Below, piece by piece: positions 25,701-40,300 of a stretch of DNA of 64,000 nucleotides. The translations under genes and the position numbers were made by a program. This DNA comes from Parus major. Taxonomy: Eukaryota > Chordata > Aves > Passeriformes > Paridae. The stretch spans positions 30,780,342 through 30,844,341 of the forward strand of contig NC_031776.1 in assembly GCF_001522545.3 (NCBI RefSeq). Direction: 5' to 3'. Within the stretch, counting starts at the first letter, position 1. Every line of letters begins with the position of its first letter. The notes under the pieces are model-generated. The model was not told where the DNA came from and made no database searches. It saw only the letters and a list, made by a program, of their open reading frames with translations.

Positions 25701-28700
25701 GCATGCTGCTCAAAGAGAGTTTGATGATACAAGGGTAAAGAAGATAGACATATTATAAAGGCAACAATAAAGAGGAGGTATGCTAGAAGAGGAATTTGGG
25801 GACAACAAGGAAAATACAAAGGGCTTTGCCTTTCCCAATTCCATCTAATGGAGTCACAAGGCACCCGTGTGACATACTACCAGGCTGCTGAGGACACCTG
25901 AATCTCAGAATCTCTCTTCCAATTTGTTCTGAAATAATAGCTGGGAGTGGACAAAAAAAGTACTCCAAAGTTTCTAATTAAATGTATGGATGGCACTCTT
26001 AGATCTAGTTACACATATTTGACTCAATGGAGAGCTTCACATACACAGAGCTGTAACACCCCAGTACAGCAAATGGATGTGTGCACTGAAACTCGACAGG
26101 TGACACAACCTGTAAATGCCACCTGTAGCAGAAGATATTGCTTTACACCTGGGTGATGACAGTATGATGGATTTATATGTACAAAATTTTGAAATATGGC
26201 AATATTTCTTTCCCTCAACACATTTCCTTCAACACTTTCACACCAATATGGGTTAATCAGCCACAGAACTTCAGCTGCCACATGTTGGCACTAATTCACT
26301 GACCTCAAACCAGTGCTGGAAGACTGATTTCAGCTGTCTGTAACATCCCACCCTACTCACCCCTGGCTGAAGAGAAGGGAGAGAGTATCACCACACCACA
26401 CAGCCAGAATTTCTCCTCCAATTTAAGTCCTTATGGGTGCTTCAATATGCACATGGACTAATTATAGCACAAAACACTTTGGATGGTGTCACACACACAA
26501 TATTTCCTATGTCATTAGCAAATGTCTCTCTCTCTACTCTCCCCTTACTCAAAAGGAAGGGTAAGAATTAGACATAGTGCCTAACCTTGGCTATAAATCA
26601 AATCCAAATTTCCACTAGGTGGGACTGGAAGCCAGAAATATCTGGTTCCTTGTTTCCATCCACACAGCACATCACAGTCACCCCAGAGAAGTGAAAGTTT
26701 CTACCTTGATACATTTAGTAAAGGCTAAAACTACTCCATTACATCAGTGAGAACATTTAGGGGAAAATATTACTGATTTCCCATACTAAGCAATGTCCTT
26801 ATGCAAAATTCACAACTGCTAGCATTTCCCTTAGCTTTCAGTACCCAGTTTCTGTGAACATTTTCTCCAAATAAATATTGACAGTCTGTGGTCGATTGTT
26901 TGGATCACAGCAGTACATTTTAGCTGCAGGATTTAGGTTGGAGTCTGTTTTGGGGCTGTGTATGCCTAGAACTAATAACAGAGGTTTAGGCCCTGGGACT
27001 GAACACACTTCTGAGCCTATAAAACCTTTCAGATTTTGTCTGTCTCCAGGTGTATTACATAAAGTTGAGTTCATACCAAACCTTCCTTCTCTGCCCACAA
27101 GCTAGAAAGAGTTTTAAAGTGTTGGGAGCATGACCTGACGTGCTGAGTGTGTGCAAGCCCAGAGAGCAGGTTTTGTTGCAGGCTGAATAACCTGAAAACA
27201 GTCACATCTCAGTTTCAGAGCCCTGAGCTGCATGGCCTGAACAGGTACATCTTAAAGAGCTCTTAGGATCTTGAGCAGCTCAGAATCTGGGAGAGAATTC
27301 ACTATTCTTCACTACTTTTATTTCTCTCCAATTAATCATATTTTTCAAAACAAATGGTTGTAATTCATCAGCATAAGAAATGGTGCCAAGAAAAGGACAG
27401 ACATCTTTTTAAACATTCTCTGCACGTTTCTTCAGTGGCCAGCTGACATTACCTGAGACGTGCCTTGTAGCTAAGGCCTGAGGGGGAAGAGCAGAGTCCT
27501 TAAAAGGGTGGAAACCTGGGAAGGTGGGACTGCTCTGCTGACCCCAATAAAGAACACAGCAGGTGATTGGAGAGCATCAGTGGATAGACTGAAGCCTGCT
27601 GAGTCCGTGTTCAATGCATTAGCACGTCAGTGGGATTTATACTGTGGGGGAAATAGAAGCCCAGACCACAATTTTAGCATAAGGTGAAGGAAACTACATA
27701 GTTGTAATAATATGTAAAATTCAAGTAATGGGGTTAGCACAAGTGTGGCATTGCAGGCAAAAGGGCTTTGGGGTCCCAAAGTCACTACCTCTCAAAGAGA
27801 TGGCACAGGTTTCCTTGGATCTCTCAGATTTGCCTGTTTCAGTATTTACAGATTGTCATGCTAAATATACCTGACTTGGGCACTTCTATCCTCGTACACA
27901 ACTCTTCCATGTCTATGAGCATGTTCTTGTCAGGGATCTATAATAGAGCTCTAAAAACTCCCTGTTCATCTCAGTCATCCTTTGAAAATATTAACTAAAA
28001 ATAAATCTAGAATATAATCTCCAATGAATTTAAGTCTTAGGTAGAGCAAAAGCAATTGTTTTACAGTTTATGGCATTTATGCTTCTCTTTCAGCAGATAT
28101 TAGCTTATAGATTCACTATGGTGAACACATTTTTGTTGATATCCTGATAAACATTTCTGACACAGGACCTGAGCTACTTACAGCCGTCATATACTAAGTA
28201 TGAAGCAACACAAAATGATCTCACAGAAACTGAGTAGTATTTTAATAACAAATTTGTTATAATTGTCTGGATTCCTTCCTTGTGCAAATTCAATGAATTC
28301 AGGGACTTTTTCCTCCTATATGATGACAAGTTTCTACCTAGGATGTTATAAAATCCCTCCAGTACTTTTTTTCTGGAAAATCCAAATAATCACAAAATGC
28401 TGTTGATGAAGATATAAACAGCTTTAAAATGTGTATAATTGTGAGTATTGCCTCTTAAAAACTAAATTTTTATGACAAGATATATTCAGTAAATGCAGTA
28501 AATATTCACTCTTACCACAAGACTGCTGTCCAGAGAAAGCCTTTTCCCAAATTCCCTTTTCTGTAGCTGTCTTTTTTTCTCCATTGTTGAGGTTATTTGT
28601 TTTCCTTTTGATCGACTAGAAATGTCAGGCTGCTTTCAGCATCACTGGAAAAAAAAAAAGTAAAATATTTAAATGCTTATTTCAATATCCTACTTAACTG

Positions 28701-31700
28701 TTACTGTCTTTCATCATTAACTTTGTAATAACCCAACAGCTAATAACTTTGTGTTTCTAGTAGGCTGTGTTCCAGGAAGAGATTTTCTGTGCCAAAAAAT
28801 CTAAACTCTCCAAACAGAAATATTACCAATTTGTTTGGGTCGCTTCTCAAAGGAAGAAGAAAAAAAATCTGCTACAACTGTCTTTAGCAATACACCCATG
28901 TTTCCATAGTCTTTTGAACTGGGCTGGGAGCAGAATTTGCAGAGCCAATGAATTACCTGAGGCTGGGCAGGGGGAGGGAAACAGTTTGTTTCACATTAAT
29001 TGCACTCCTCAGTAAGCCCCACTTGTTGGCACATCTGTGTTTCTACTGAAACGTACAAAATTTGAACCTAATCCTGAAGAGTTCTAAAAGCTTTCAACTC
29101 CCATTATCCTTAACGAGAGACAAATGCCCTCAGCACTTGCCTTAAGTTTTTAAGGTCAAAGATTCTGCTGTAATAATCAGACAGTCCCACTGCCTGTACA
29201 GAGCAGCCAGGGAATTCAGCCCATAAAGCTACCACAGAGGGAATTAAGCTTTCCAGTTTTGTAAGGTTTGGTAATTCTTGGCCAGTGGTTTCAACTAAAG
29301 CCAAGCCACAGATTACAAGTAACAGCTACCAGCTCTCTTCCTAAATGTTCTTGTGGCTATGTGCATCTGAAAGTTTCAGCTTCTATTTTAAGATATTTAT
29401 TATTTGTGATACAGGAATATGGGCAAAGTTAATGAATTTATTCAGAATTCACAGAAAGTAGTATAATGATAACAGAAATCAGAATTAAGGCAGATATAGA
29501 TATGCACAGAAGTTTTCTCTTGTATCTGTATTTACCGTGTTGCAGGCCCCAAAAAACAAGACATGGCAAAAGAAGATCTGTGTGTTTCTGATCCTTTTTG
29601 TTGTTGTGAAGATCACCTCGGGTCACAAGCACCCAGGTGATGCACAAATACCTCTGCTGTAGGGTAGCACAGCTGGCATTCCCAAAAGCAGTCTTGGACA
29701 TGCCCTGCAGACACATTTGCATGCCCGTGGATAGACTTGACTTCTCACGCACCTGTGACCGATCCCATCTGTCGCTGTGGGGATATCAGGCGGATAAAAC
29801 CTTCCCAGCTCTTTCCTCAAGCTGACCCCAAATGCTCTGCCACGAGGGCACACAGGAGCCTGAACGTGGGCCAAGCACAGGCTGCCTGCAAGGGGAGCAG
29901 GATGCCCCAGGCACAGCTGCTGGAATCCAGCAGGGTTCAGAGGCACTCTGGGCATCACACTGGGACTGCTCCTCTAAAGCACTTCCCAAGGGGAGCAGCA
30001 AGTGCTCCAGCTACCAAACCCTGCAGTGGTGAATCCAGCCTTCTATTGAACAGCACCTGCTGGTTCCTACTCTTCTTTTGTACTTCTGGGTTATACTCAC
30101 ACAACACCAGAGTTCAGGCTGGTTTTTTTTTCTCCCAAACAGATTAAAGGTAACTCTCTGTATATTCATCTAAGGAACTCACAATGAGAACATGTACCTA
30201 CAATGGTAAGAATATCTATTATTGCACCATGCTAATTGCTGCCTTGTGGGCTTTTCTTACCTGTAAGTCCTTGCTTGCTTATTGCATAGTTCCAACCCTA
30301 AAACTACACATGCTATTTAATTCAGCTGATAAAGAATCTCAGAGGTGTGATATCACATAATTCCTATTGTTCCCTGATTAACGAGCAAAAGAAACACTGC
30401 AATAGATTTAAACAAACAGAGTTGCAATGTATTACACTGTTTGTGTGATTGTGCCAGAAATCAGCACATGACCTTATGTAATCATTATATCATTCTCCTG
30501 AGCATGCATCATGCCTGGAGAGCATGACTTCCACCAAGGGAGCCCTTGCTGAGCACAGAACCACTCAGGAATGAGCTAGTGAGAGCTACAGCTGGAGCCA
30601 GAAATCCCCATGGAAGGGCAATAGGAGTTAAGTGCCTGTCTGCAGGTATTTGGTGGAACCACCCCGAATTCTAGTTTAGCAGTAAAAGCAGGAAGGATTA
30701 TTGTTAATTATTCCGACAGTTTATGTGCTGCCCTGGGCACTTGAAGTGGATTTACTGTAGCCATACCTAGAAGAGCACAAGGACCTGCTCATGTACTGGT
30801 GCAGCAGTTCCAGACCTGCTGGCTCCACTCCTTCCCACACCATGGAGCTCCCAGCTCTGCACATTACCTTTAGCAGGCTGTCACACATCTCTCTGAAGAG
30901 TTAACCACCTAAGGTTAAACACACAACGTTTTGAATCACAGGTAATTATCAGACAAGATAATACAATACATCACCTGCACCAACATATGTTGATGCCTCA
31001 AAGTACCCATCTCAGGAGGCCTTTAAAGAAAAACAATCATCAGAGTGAAGCACTTAAGAAAAACAGAACAAGTTTCCATCTTGGAATGGGAATTTTTGTG
31101 CATCATACTGCTTGTCACAAAGAAAAAAATTACCCTTCTGAGTAAATCTCTCTTCCTCTGAGACCAAACAGACTAACAAAAACTCAAAATGGAGCTAACA
31201 TCTCCATTGGGAAGCTCATCAGAGGAGAACATCTGTCCAGATGGAACAGTCTTAGAACACCAAAGTGCTGAGGACCGGCTTTCCCAATCATCAGAAATAC
31301 TATTTTTGTGTTACCAAGAAACAGACTGTAGAAATTTACCTGCCTTCCCTGACCAATTTGCTTGTCAATGTTTACAGCAAAGACCCCAGTGATCAACACT
31401 CAGACCCTGATGATGCCATTTACCTTGGTGAAACTGTGAACCACTGCAAAGTCACATCTGATTTATGGTGTCTTCACCCATTCTGCACTCACACACATAT
31501 TTCCAAATCTTTGGGGGCTCATCTTCTAGCTCTTTGTGCTCCAGGAAATGTTTCTGCTGAAGTACTCTTCCCCAAGGGACAAGAGTTCATCTATATTGAG
31601 CATATGGGGGCAGGCACTCTGTTTGGAGCACTCAGCCATAAAGGCTGTATCCCCAAGAAGTGTATGGGTCTCAGCCTAAGAGAATGCAGGTGCCAGATGT

Positions 31701-33960
31701 TTGCCCAAAGTATTCTCAGGTTTGCACTGAGCTCAGGGCAGAAGGTTTTGTATGGACACAGAAAAAACTCTCAGAGGAAGACCCAAGTGTGATCTTGCTT
31801 CAATAGGGTATTACCCTCACTGCTCAGGAAGCCAGCAAGCCAGAGGCATCAGCTTGATTATATATCCTAAAGTGCAGTTATTTGTATTACTCAGTACAAG
31901 AATGTTCATTATTGCAGGAGATGGCTTGAAAAGTATGCCCTGGAGAAACGATGTGATTAACATAGAAAAGAACTCTCTAAAATCTATGCAAGAAATTTCT
32001 TGGATTATAATACCCTCTTCATTTCTAGCAGTAACAAAGGATGATTGATGTATATTGCTTTAGCTGATGAAAACCTACAACATCGTATTCCTTGGACAGG
32101 CATCCAAGATATTTTCAGGCAGTTTGAAACTGCAGTCACATTTCAACAGAGTTATGCCAACATATGCCAGCTGGGAACTAGCACACAGTATATCTGTTTG
32201 GTAACTGGAAATGGACTGTATTTATTTTTCTCTTACCAACATATATAAATTTAACAGTTATGACACATGACAACAATGACAGCTCTGCAAACCAGCATAC
32301 TTTTGTTTAAATTCTGGGTAGATACAATGCAGCCTCCCCGCTCCTGGCTTTGCACAACTTAATGTTGCCAGAAGGCAAAACACCCGTGGGGCAACAAGGT
32401 ATTCCTTCTCAGCAGCCAGCTTGTCTTCCCCAGGTGTTAACAAGAGGAGAGGATTTGTGGTTTGTGGGAATCTAACTACTGGGTAACAGAATGAGGCCAG
32501 AGTTATACAGTGATCACCTTTAAATGCTTTTTCTACTCTGTTAGCCCTGCTTCTTGACAGCCAGACTTTAAGATGAGAGAAAACAACCCGAACTGGTATT
32601 ATCCCTCAGCAAAGAGAGGAGGAGGGAAGCAATATCACTGGCATAGGTCAGGAAGCAGCAATGAGAAAGTAAAAATTGTCATCAATGCAAATGTTAGTTA
32701 GAATGAGCAGGTGACCTAAAGGTGAAAGATTTTATATCTCATTACCAATCTGTGGAGTGATTCAGTTTCCTAGGAACCTAATTGAATTGAGTGTGTCATT
32801 TTGCAGCTGGGTTTCTTCTGCCAGCTCTGGTGTTAACACCACTGTTCATACACCAGCTTTTGTTGCAGTCTTTGCAGGGCAGGAATAGTAAGTACAGTTT
32901 ATCAGAGCCTCCCAGAACTGGAAGAAAAAAAAAGGATTCCAGTATTAGAGTGTTGATGTTTTTTAACAGATCAATGTCCAGCTCTATAAAATCACTACAT
33001 TTACCTTGTTAGGCATAGGCCAGTAAAAATATACTAGGCTTATACTAATGAATTTTATTATTTCACTTGGTTTTTGGGAGGTTGGGTTTTCTCTTCCCCT
33101 AACAGCAGAGTATTCAAACCATTCAGCCTAGTCATTAAAAGGCAACCATGAAAATTATTTCAGTTCCTCACCCTTATCTCTCCCCATCATGGTATTTAGC
33201 TCAGTCATGACTTTAAGTGACAAAGCAATAAAATAATTCCTAAATTCTCCCTTGAGTTGGTGTTTCAAAATTCAACACTTGGGAAATAGAAAACTGCAAA
33301 AACATCAGCATTTCTGCAACCTGGCACTTAGCTAAATGCTTTTTGTTTTGCCCCAGTGTATTTCACAGCAGCACCGTGGACAGGCCCTGCCTAATGCCAA
33401 ATACTGCCAGGTATTTGCTGAGGCTGGTCAGCAGTTCATTAGCACTAATGTACATGTCATGCACTCACACCCACTGGATTAGGTTGCTATTTAGATTAGC
33501 AAACTGCATTTTTGCAGACAGGGAAGGAGAATGTGCCATGTGGCAGCATTAATGAGTTAATTAAATTAGAAAAATTCCAATGCAAGAAGCTAAAATGCTT
33601 AGATGAGTAGAATATTATGGGAATTACAAGACAGCAAACACAGCACTGCTGTACCATTCTGCCTATGTACCTAGATATTGACTGGCTTTGGGAAGTTGTA
33701 TTAAAAAATATATCAAGTGGTTCTGAAATATCTGGGCAAAATAATATTCCTTTCTATTTCTCTTTTTTTGTTGTTGTTTTCCTGTGGAATAATTAATTTT
33801 CATACACCACAAATTTCTTACACTCTCTGAAGCTGTTACAAAGATTACTGGAACTGTTCAGGCAGTGCCCAGAGTCAACTGTGCCCTGCAAGGTATTTTA
33901 GCCCCTAAAAAACTCCCTAATCCAGTGGTCCTAGAGCTCTGACTGAAAACTTTCCAGCAG
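22739..33960. other. Unique non-coding stretch, no gene seen
   Basis: No exon could be supported in these 11 kb. It contains the signal-peptide-like open frame on the minus strand (23194-23553) and the longest open frames of the window. The largest run, at 31265-31792 (175 codons), is followed by frames at 31752-32048 and 32045-32248 in changing phases. None has a recognisable family, and about one run of that length is expected by chance in a window this size. No RNA gene or well-preserved repeat was seen. Confidence 0.65.
23194..23553 (-). other. Open frame starting with a signal-peptide-like segment; coding status doubtful
   Basis: The 119-codon frame begins MCKMKTYETISLLIFAIYFL and continues VCEGGS. 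This gives a short basic start, a hydrophobic core of about 11 residues (LLIFAIYFLV) and small residues where a signal peptidase could cut. On the minus strand the codon for the final Leu of that core is followed directly by GGTATGTGAG-type sequence (around 23494-23485), which resembles a splice donor and would end an exon in phase 0. The rest of the frame has no recognisable domain. I do not recognise a homologue and cannot find a matching downstream exon. Chance is the more likely explanation. Confidence 0.15.
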
Positions 33961-34263
33961 TCATAGTATCATAGAATGGCTTGGGTTGAAATGGACCTTA
34001 AAGATCATCTTGTTCCGAGCCCCACACCATGTTTAGGGATGCCACCCAACCAGACCAAGTTGCTTCAAGCCCCATCCAACCTGGACCCAAACACTGTCAG
34101 GGACGGGGCATCCACAGCTTATCCAGACAACCTGTGCCTCACCACCCTCTGAGAGTAAAGAATTTCTGACACCCAACCCAAACATTTCCTCTTTTAAAAT
34201 TGTTCCACCTTGTCCTACCACTATCTGCCCATCATATACCAGGCCATGATAAAGTAGCTCCCC
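33961..34263 (-). mobile_element. CR1 LINE, 3' ~300 bp, minus strand
   Basis: Read on the plus strand, it starts with tcatagtatcatagaatggc, ttgggttgaaatggacctta and aagatcatcttgttccgagc. It continues through gccccatccaacctgg, ggggcatccacagctt, cctcaccaccctctgagagt and aaagaatttct to gttccaccttgtcctacca. This is the reverse complement of the avian CR1 3' end, covering the C-terminal end of the reverse-transcriptase ORF2 and the short 3' UTR with its terminal repeat. Small deletions relative to the family pattern (for example a shortened cctgttccagtgcctc word) break the frame, so the copy is dead and 5'-truncated. Confidence 0.93.
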
Positions 34264-34316
34264 AAAGAAGTGTGGGAAGGGCCAGAGCTAGACAAGGAAC
34301 CTGCTCATCTTTCACC

Positions 34317-34390
34317 CTTCCTTGGAAAGGTGTTGGACTAGATGATCTCCACAGGTCCCTTCCAACCCTAACTATTCCATGATTCTTTGA
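34317..34390 (+). mobile_element. CR1 LINE, short 3' end fragment, plus strand
   Basis: The sequence aaggtgttggactagatgat, followed by ctccacaggtcccttccaac and cctaactattccatgattct, is a clear CR1 3' terminus in the forward orientation. It is separated from the minus-strand CR1 piece by about 55 bases of unassigned sequence. Because both pieces carry their own 3' terminus, they are two insertions (or a nested pair) pointing outward. They are not one insertion whose 5' part was inverted by twin priming. Confidence 0.9.
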
Positions 34391-37300
34391 CTTTTCTGTG
34401 ATTTTAAGGAAGTTCAGTGACACTGACACGTGGCAGTCTACACAAAAGGATGACTCGTTTGAGAGCCAAATGCTGTGAATCTCTCCTGCCCTTATCCCTC
34501 CCATCCCTCAGAAGGGAATCAGTAGAGCACATAATCTTATGCAATTTCTCACTGGTGATCATTTTCCAGCAAAGAGACTCTCAGTAGAACATTCTAGAAA
34601 CACATGTGAAAGAAAGAATCCCAGCCTTCCACCCTGTTTCAGCCACAGTTTTCAAAACATATTTATGCTTTCTTCATGCAAACTAATCTTCCGTTTATTC
34701 AGCAAACTAAACAACCAGTAAAGCTTTCTATAGCACTTCTCCTAGGATTTAAACAAGTTAAGATTAAGGGCTTAAATCCAGCAAACCTATCAGTGTGCTC
34801 AAAATAATACCAGGAATTTCAATACATCAGAAAATAAAGAATATGGCATTAAAGATGTTATTACTACGACAGCTGTCAAGATGAATTGCATGAGAAGCAT
34901 TTAAAAGATTTATATCTCAGTATCTCACCAGGTTAATTAAATGGATGCATGCATTCTTTTAAGAGGATAAGGTAGGTTGCAGTGACATAAAATGAGAGGG
35001 CACAAGATTATATTCTTTCAGCATTAACAAGAATGGGTTGAACCGATATCATTTCCGTATTCTGTAATAAGCATGATTCATCCATTGCCATTTTCAGCTC
35101 TCATTTTCTTTCTGGCAGAAAAAAAAAAAGACTATGAACATTTATAGACTAACATAATCAAAGCTTTAACCTTTTCAATGTTTTCTATTTGGATTGGCTG
35201 TCCATTTTTATCATAGGATTTCAGGGCTGTGCCTCAGGGAGGAGAGGAATCGCCAGTAAATTACACCAAAGAATGTTGAAAGGTCAAAGGATTACCTTCC
35301 CCTGTTTGCTTTTATGGGACGTATGAAGCATTCATATCATGCAATAAAATTATCAAGACAAAAATGATGAAAGATAAGCAGACAGAATGCATGAATCTGT
35401 AGTCAGGACAGCATGGGAAGAAAAAGGATATATTATAGGGTTATCATCAATAAAAAACAGATTATGACAATGGTGTTTCTGTATCCTTAGCTTCTGCACT
35501 GAAATCAAATCCTTCAGAACACTGTAAGAGCTGTAACCAGGAAAGAGATATCCAAGCATGACTGAGGCTATTCAGGCTAAAGGAAACATTAGATCCAAAG
35601 CTCCCATGTCTTGGCTCAGTTTCTAACCACCTATAATTATATATTACATATTACCAAATACTATTAGAAATTATGTGAGATAGATTATTATGTGGTAAAC
35701 ATGGACTCCTTTAGTCACTGAGCCTCTTTCAGCAATGCAAGGCTGTTAACCTGCAAAAGGAATGTTCTGAACACAGCAGCAGCTGCCTCTGGGGGTTTCA
35801 ACACACATTTGTCTCCCTTGGGAACCACAGCTGAGCTTAGTCAGAAATAGTCAGTTCCAGCCACCTGCAGAAGCTGAACTCCAGGACCTGAGGAAACGTC
35901 ACTGTTACTGTTCACAGACCTACAGGGTGATGTGATGATTTCAAGGCTCAAAAGCAAATGCCCCATTTATATCCCAATAAAGACACCTCTGGCATCAACT
36001 AGAAGCAACCTCTAATCTAGTACATCATTAGTAGGGCTAGTTATTCCTCATGGCAAAGTGGCTGGCTGGCAGCAGAGACCCAACAAAAAAAATCTCAAAC
36101 ACTGAATTACAGATCTTCTTCAGAGGCAATGACATTGAGTTCATCTAATATGTTCCCATATTCAGAAAAACAAATGCAATTAAATTCAGAATCTGGATCA
36201 GTTTGAGAGACAACTAACTGAAGGAAAAAAATTAAAACATATATTCAAGTTTTCTATGTTTTGCTCAGTTTGATTTGTGTTTTGTTCTCATATTTCTTTC
36301 ATCAGTATAAATCAAGGCACTACTCAAGAAAGTCCAAGAATTTCAGACCTACATGTAAGATCTGTATCAGGGTCTCTGTTGCAAGCAATGGTGGCTTGCC
36401 AATTCAGCTTTTGAAACTGGAACTAGGAGCTTTTGAAATGTGCCTAAAGATCCCTCATTCTCTTAGGCAGATGCATTTCAGTCAGCATCTCTTCTGCCTG
36501 CCCATCTGTTGTAATCACAGTCCAGAGGGACCACTAAAAATCATCGGTTCATTGTGTGCACTCCACCCCTCCCACCTGCACTGCTAAAAGAGATGATGAC
36601 GTCTGCCATGGCCACAGCATCCCAAATAAATGCAACCCCTTTTGGTCCTCCCTGCCAGCAGAGATTAAAGGAATGAAAGATCATTTATTTACTGTGGTAT
36701 TCCAGCTCAGTGGATATGAGGAATTATTAAACCATCTTCACATAGTGTTCAGACATCTGGTTTTACTCCTCAGAGCACTGGGTAACACTTCAAAATGCTC
36801 ACATGGCTCAAAGGAAAACTCCCAAAAGAAAGTAAGTACTGTAAAAATGTTTCCTTAGTTACTAGTAACACGTTCAGCATCCAGCTCTGTGCATCATTAG
36901 ATAACCAAAGTCATTTGCATCAGAGGGAAATGTCAGTGTCTAGGCTGGAGAATTTGTTCCTAATGAATCTGGGGCTTTGTGGGTTGTAACACGGTGCCTC
37001 ACATTTCACCTTGCTGTACAGACACTCCCAGTGGGCCAGGGGCTGTCCTTACATTACAGGCAGTAACCTCATGATGAGGGTATTAGCTCAATAAAAGCCC
37101 AGAAAAAAAAGGCTGAATCAAGCTCATAATCCCATTCTGTGCTGTGAAAAATAAGGGAAGATAAGGTACAGTGAAATATATTCCATCCCTCCATGACCTG
37201 GGAAGAGGGCAGCTGAGAAAGGGCTCCACTCCTCTGTTTGCATAATGTGAAAATAGCTCCTCCACCCCACCATAACTAAAGTCCACCCTGGGGAAGAACA

Positions 37301-40300
37301 AGAGGGGAAAACCAGCAGTGATCTCTTCCAGGCAAACCAGAACTGAGCCCCCGGTTTGAAGGGATAGACGAGCAGGGAGCAAAGCAAGAACACAGTCTCA
37401 GTCAGCTGAGCAGCTCCAGGTGCTTCCCACACAGAACAGCATGCACATTTCTGTCAGAAAAAACTCATGTATTACTATTTTTCTGTGCAAATGCCTTCAG
37501 AGTTCTGTAAAACTGTGCAGTTAGGGCAGCTACCAGTCCTTGGACTCTGCAGTCACCTCTGTTCACTCTGTTCACAGACAAGACAAACAAGAGATGTGGC
37601 AGCAGAGCAAAATTTGGAGGAACCAGAACTAATCTAGCTCCTATAAAAATGGGCACTGAAATCCTTCAGCTGTTCCCCAATTTTTTCAGCCTTTACAGAA
37701 GTTAGAAGTCTACTCTCACTTCTGCTGACCTAACATCCTCTAAGGATAACCTGAAAGGATTCAGCTCCAACTCTCATGCCCACTTCAGCAGTGTCTGTAC
37801 TTCATGGTCACAGCAGAAAGGTGACAGGGTACAACTCAGCTCCACCACCTTCAGTTTTTTGTGGGATGTATTCCCTATACATTGATGAGCATACATAAAG
37901 GAAAACTCCAGGGAGATATCCCAGCCAATAGAAGTTCACTTTATTCTTACACAGCAGAGCATGTAGGACTGTGGGATATCAAGACCATAAATTTGAAAGG
38001 AATTGATACACATTGATTAAACCCCACCTTCAGCTTATGGCTAAGAAAACTATCATGGAAACACTAAAAATGAATGATGTTCTCTCTTCATGCATATTTT
38101 CTTAATGGTGCCAGAGAACTGCACAGTGTTGGCATACCAAACAGCCCTCCACCTCTTATCCCTGCAATTCTAGAAAAATCTCATCTCTTTTGCTGAATTC
38201 AGCCAAAAGGATAGAGACAAACTTTGTGGAATTCATACAGTTGCAGCAAAGATGATTAAAGTATTGACTCAGTGGGGAACAATTAACCAGTTCCTTCATA
38301 GCAGCTTTAAACAATGACAAAGAGAAGACTAAAGTGTCAAGGCATGAGCATCCACACAAGTTTGAGGGACATATCCTAACACTAGAGACAGTGAGAAATT
38401 GATTAGGTTTATTGACAGCAGGCTGAAAAGAAATAAAGAGGGGGAAATGATGCCGAGTAGCTGAAGAAATCATCTAAAGTGAAATCCAATGCAGAGAATC
38501 ATATGAAAAAATAAGGCAGGATGAAGTACAAAAAAATACTGAATGTGAGAATGCTGCCAGAAATGAGATGTCCAGCAACCCTGATGAGGAAGAAAAGAGT
38601 CTGCTCTGCCTTTCCTCTCAGCATCTCTGTACTTTGCTGTAGTTCATCCACATTAGAGACAATTAAAGGCTTTTGCTTTTGAAAAAATGTTACTCCATCC
38701 TTCCTCCCCATGCCATCAGCTGCTGGCAGTGCTTATTCCAGTTCCTCTGTGTGAAGGCTGCTTGTCACACACTGATTTCTAATTTCTCCATCTGCCAGAA
38801 ATGTAATAAAAATGCAAATTTAAAAAAATAATAATGAATTTCCTACTTAAAAGGTTCATAGCTCTTCTATGTTTTATGCCATTCTCTCAGTCTTTAGCTC
38901 ACCTGCCCTCAGTTCTACCAAGTAAATGTCAGTGAACATATAGACTGCCATCACAGATAATAATCCAACACTTTGGGATTATGGATACAGTACTATCCAG
39001 AAAATATTAGAAAGAAAGGAGCTATACTATTAGAATTCTTTAGTCTATCTCTCAAGCACCAGTCCATTTTGAATGCAAAGTAAAAAGAGTTCAATTACAA
39101 AAGAAAAAAACAAAAAACAAAACCACTGGCAATTCATAAGTCAGTTATTCAATAAAATCTGAAAGATGTCTTTGCTTGTAGAAACAACAGTTGGGTTGGC
39201 ACAGAATTTTTCATCCATTTTTGTCCATAGAATTCATGTAAAGACTCAAAGAGGATAATTTTTACCTAGATTATTTCTTGGAAGTAATGCTATGCAGATT
39301 TAAATAAAGCCTTTAACTGTATAGTTTATGCACCTCTCCAGATTTGCAATAACCAAAGTTATTCAATATTACTATTTAGCTCAAAATTCAGCTGGGAAAT
39401 AAAAAGTATTATTAATATAGAAAGGAAAAGTGTTAGTACACTTACATGTTTTAAATGATCCACTGTGAATATGAAAGCGTATTTCAAGACTAAATAAAAC
39501 CTTTAAAAGTTAGGATTTTTCTAAATAAAATTTATTAATTCAGGGTTATTGGAATAAAACAGTTTTGAACATAAGCAAGGAAAAAAAAAATCTATTTGGT
39601 TCATTTCAGGTAAACCCTAAGTGTTTGCCCATATTTTGAGTTGGAGATTAGGTTGATTCACTGACTTCTCCTGTCTCAGTTTCTTCACTGCCCTGTGAAG
39701 GCAGTAATATATAAGTGTCATTTACTGAATAAATCCTCTTTGTCAAAGGCTTTAATAGTGAAACTTTCTATTAGAGCTTCTTCTCTGTGTCATTACTCTT
39801 CTCTATCTACCAGATGTGCACATCACTATAAACTCAAACAGAGGAATAATCTTCTCTCCAAACTCTGTACTGTGCAGTGGAAGACACTCAGTTTTCATTC
39901 ACGTCTTTGCTGTCCTGTCAAAATTAATTTGATGGGAGAAATTCAGCTAGAACTGAATTAAAACCAGCAAAGAAAAGAATCTGCCTCCAACAGCAGCTAT
40001 GTAGGTGAGACGGATATCCCCTACTCACTCCACAGATTTAAACCATCCTCCCTGCAGGGGAAACTAGGAAGCATTAAAGCAGCATTAAAAAAAAATAATT
40101 AGAGCAGCCCCCCTTCCCTTTTTTTTTATAGTGGGGGAATTAAGCAGGTTGATGCAGTCTTGAGTGCTGTTCACCTCTGATTTTCCTTGTTAGCTCACAG
40201 AAGTATTACCTGCAGCTACTAGAGAGAAGAGAAACTCAACGGGACTGCAGGAAAGGGAAAAGAAAAGGAGCCAGGTGGGGCCTTCATGGGGCTTCTTGCC

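Noticed and set aside
28320..28400. Box C-like word (atgatga), possible C/D snoRNA
   Set aside because: No box D (ctga) at suitable spacing and no terminal stem. The same holds for the atgatga word near 36593.
31189..32248. Near-continuous run of open frames on the plus strand (67, 175, 98 and 67 codons) that could be a gene or processed pseudogene
   Set aside because: The frames change phase and overlap without a consistent reading, no domain or family is recognisable, and there is no poly(A) tail. A 175-codon run is roughly what chance yields once in a window of this size and composition.
35563..35590. Word 'gaggctattcaggcta' resembling an internal CR1 phrase
   Set aside because: About 16 bases only, with no neighbouring CR1 sequence, so chance similarity is likely.
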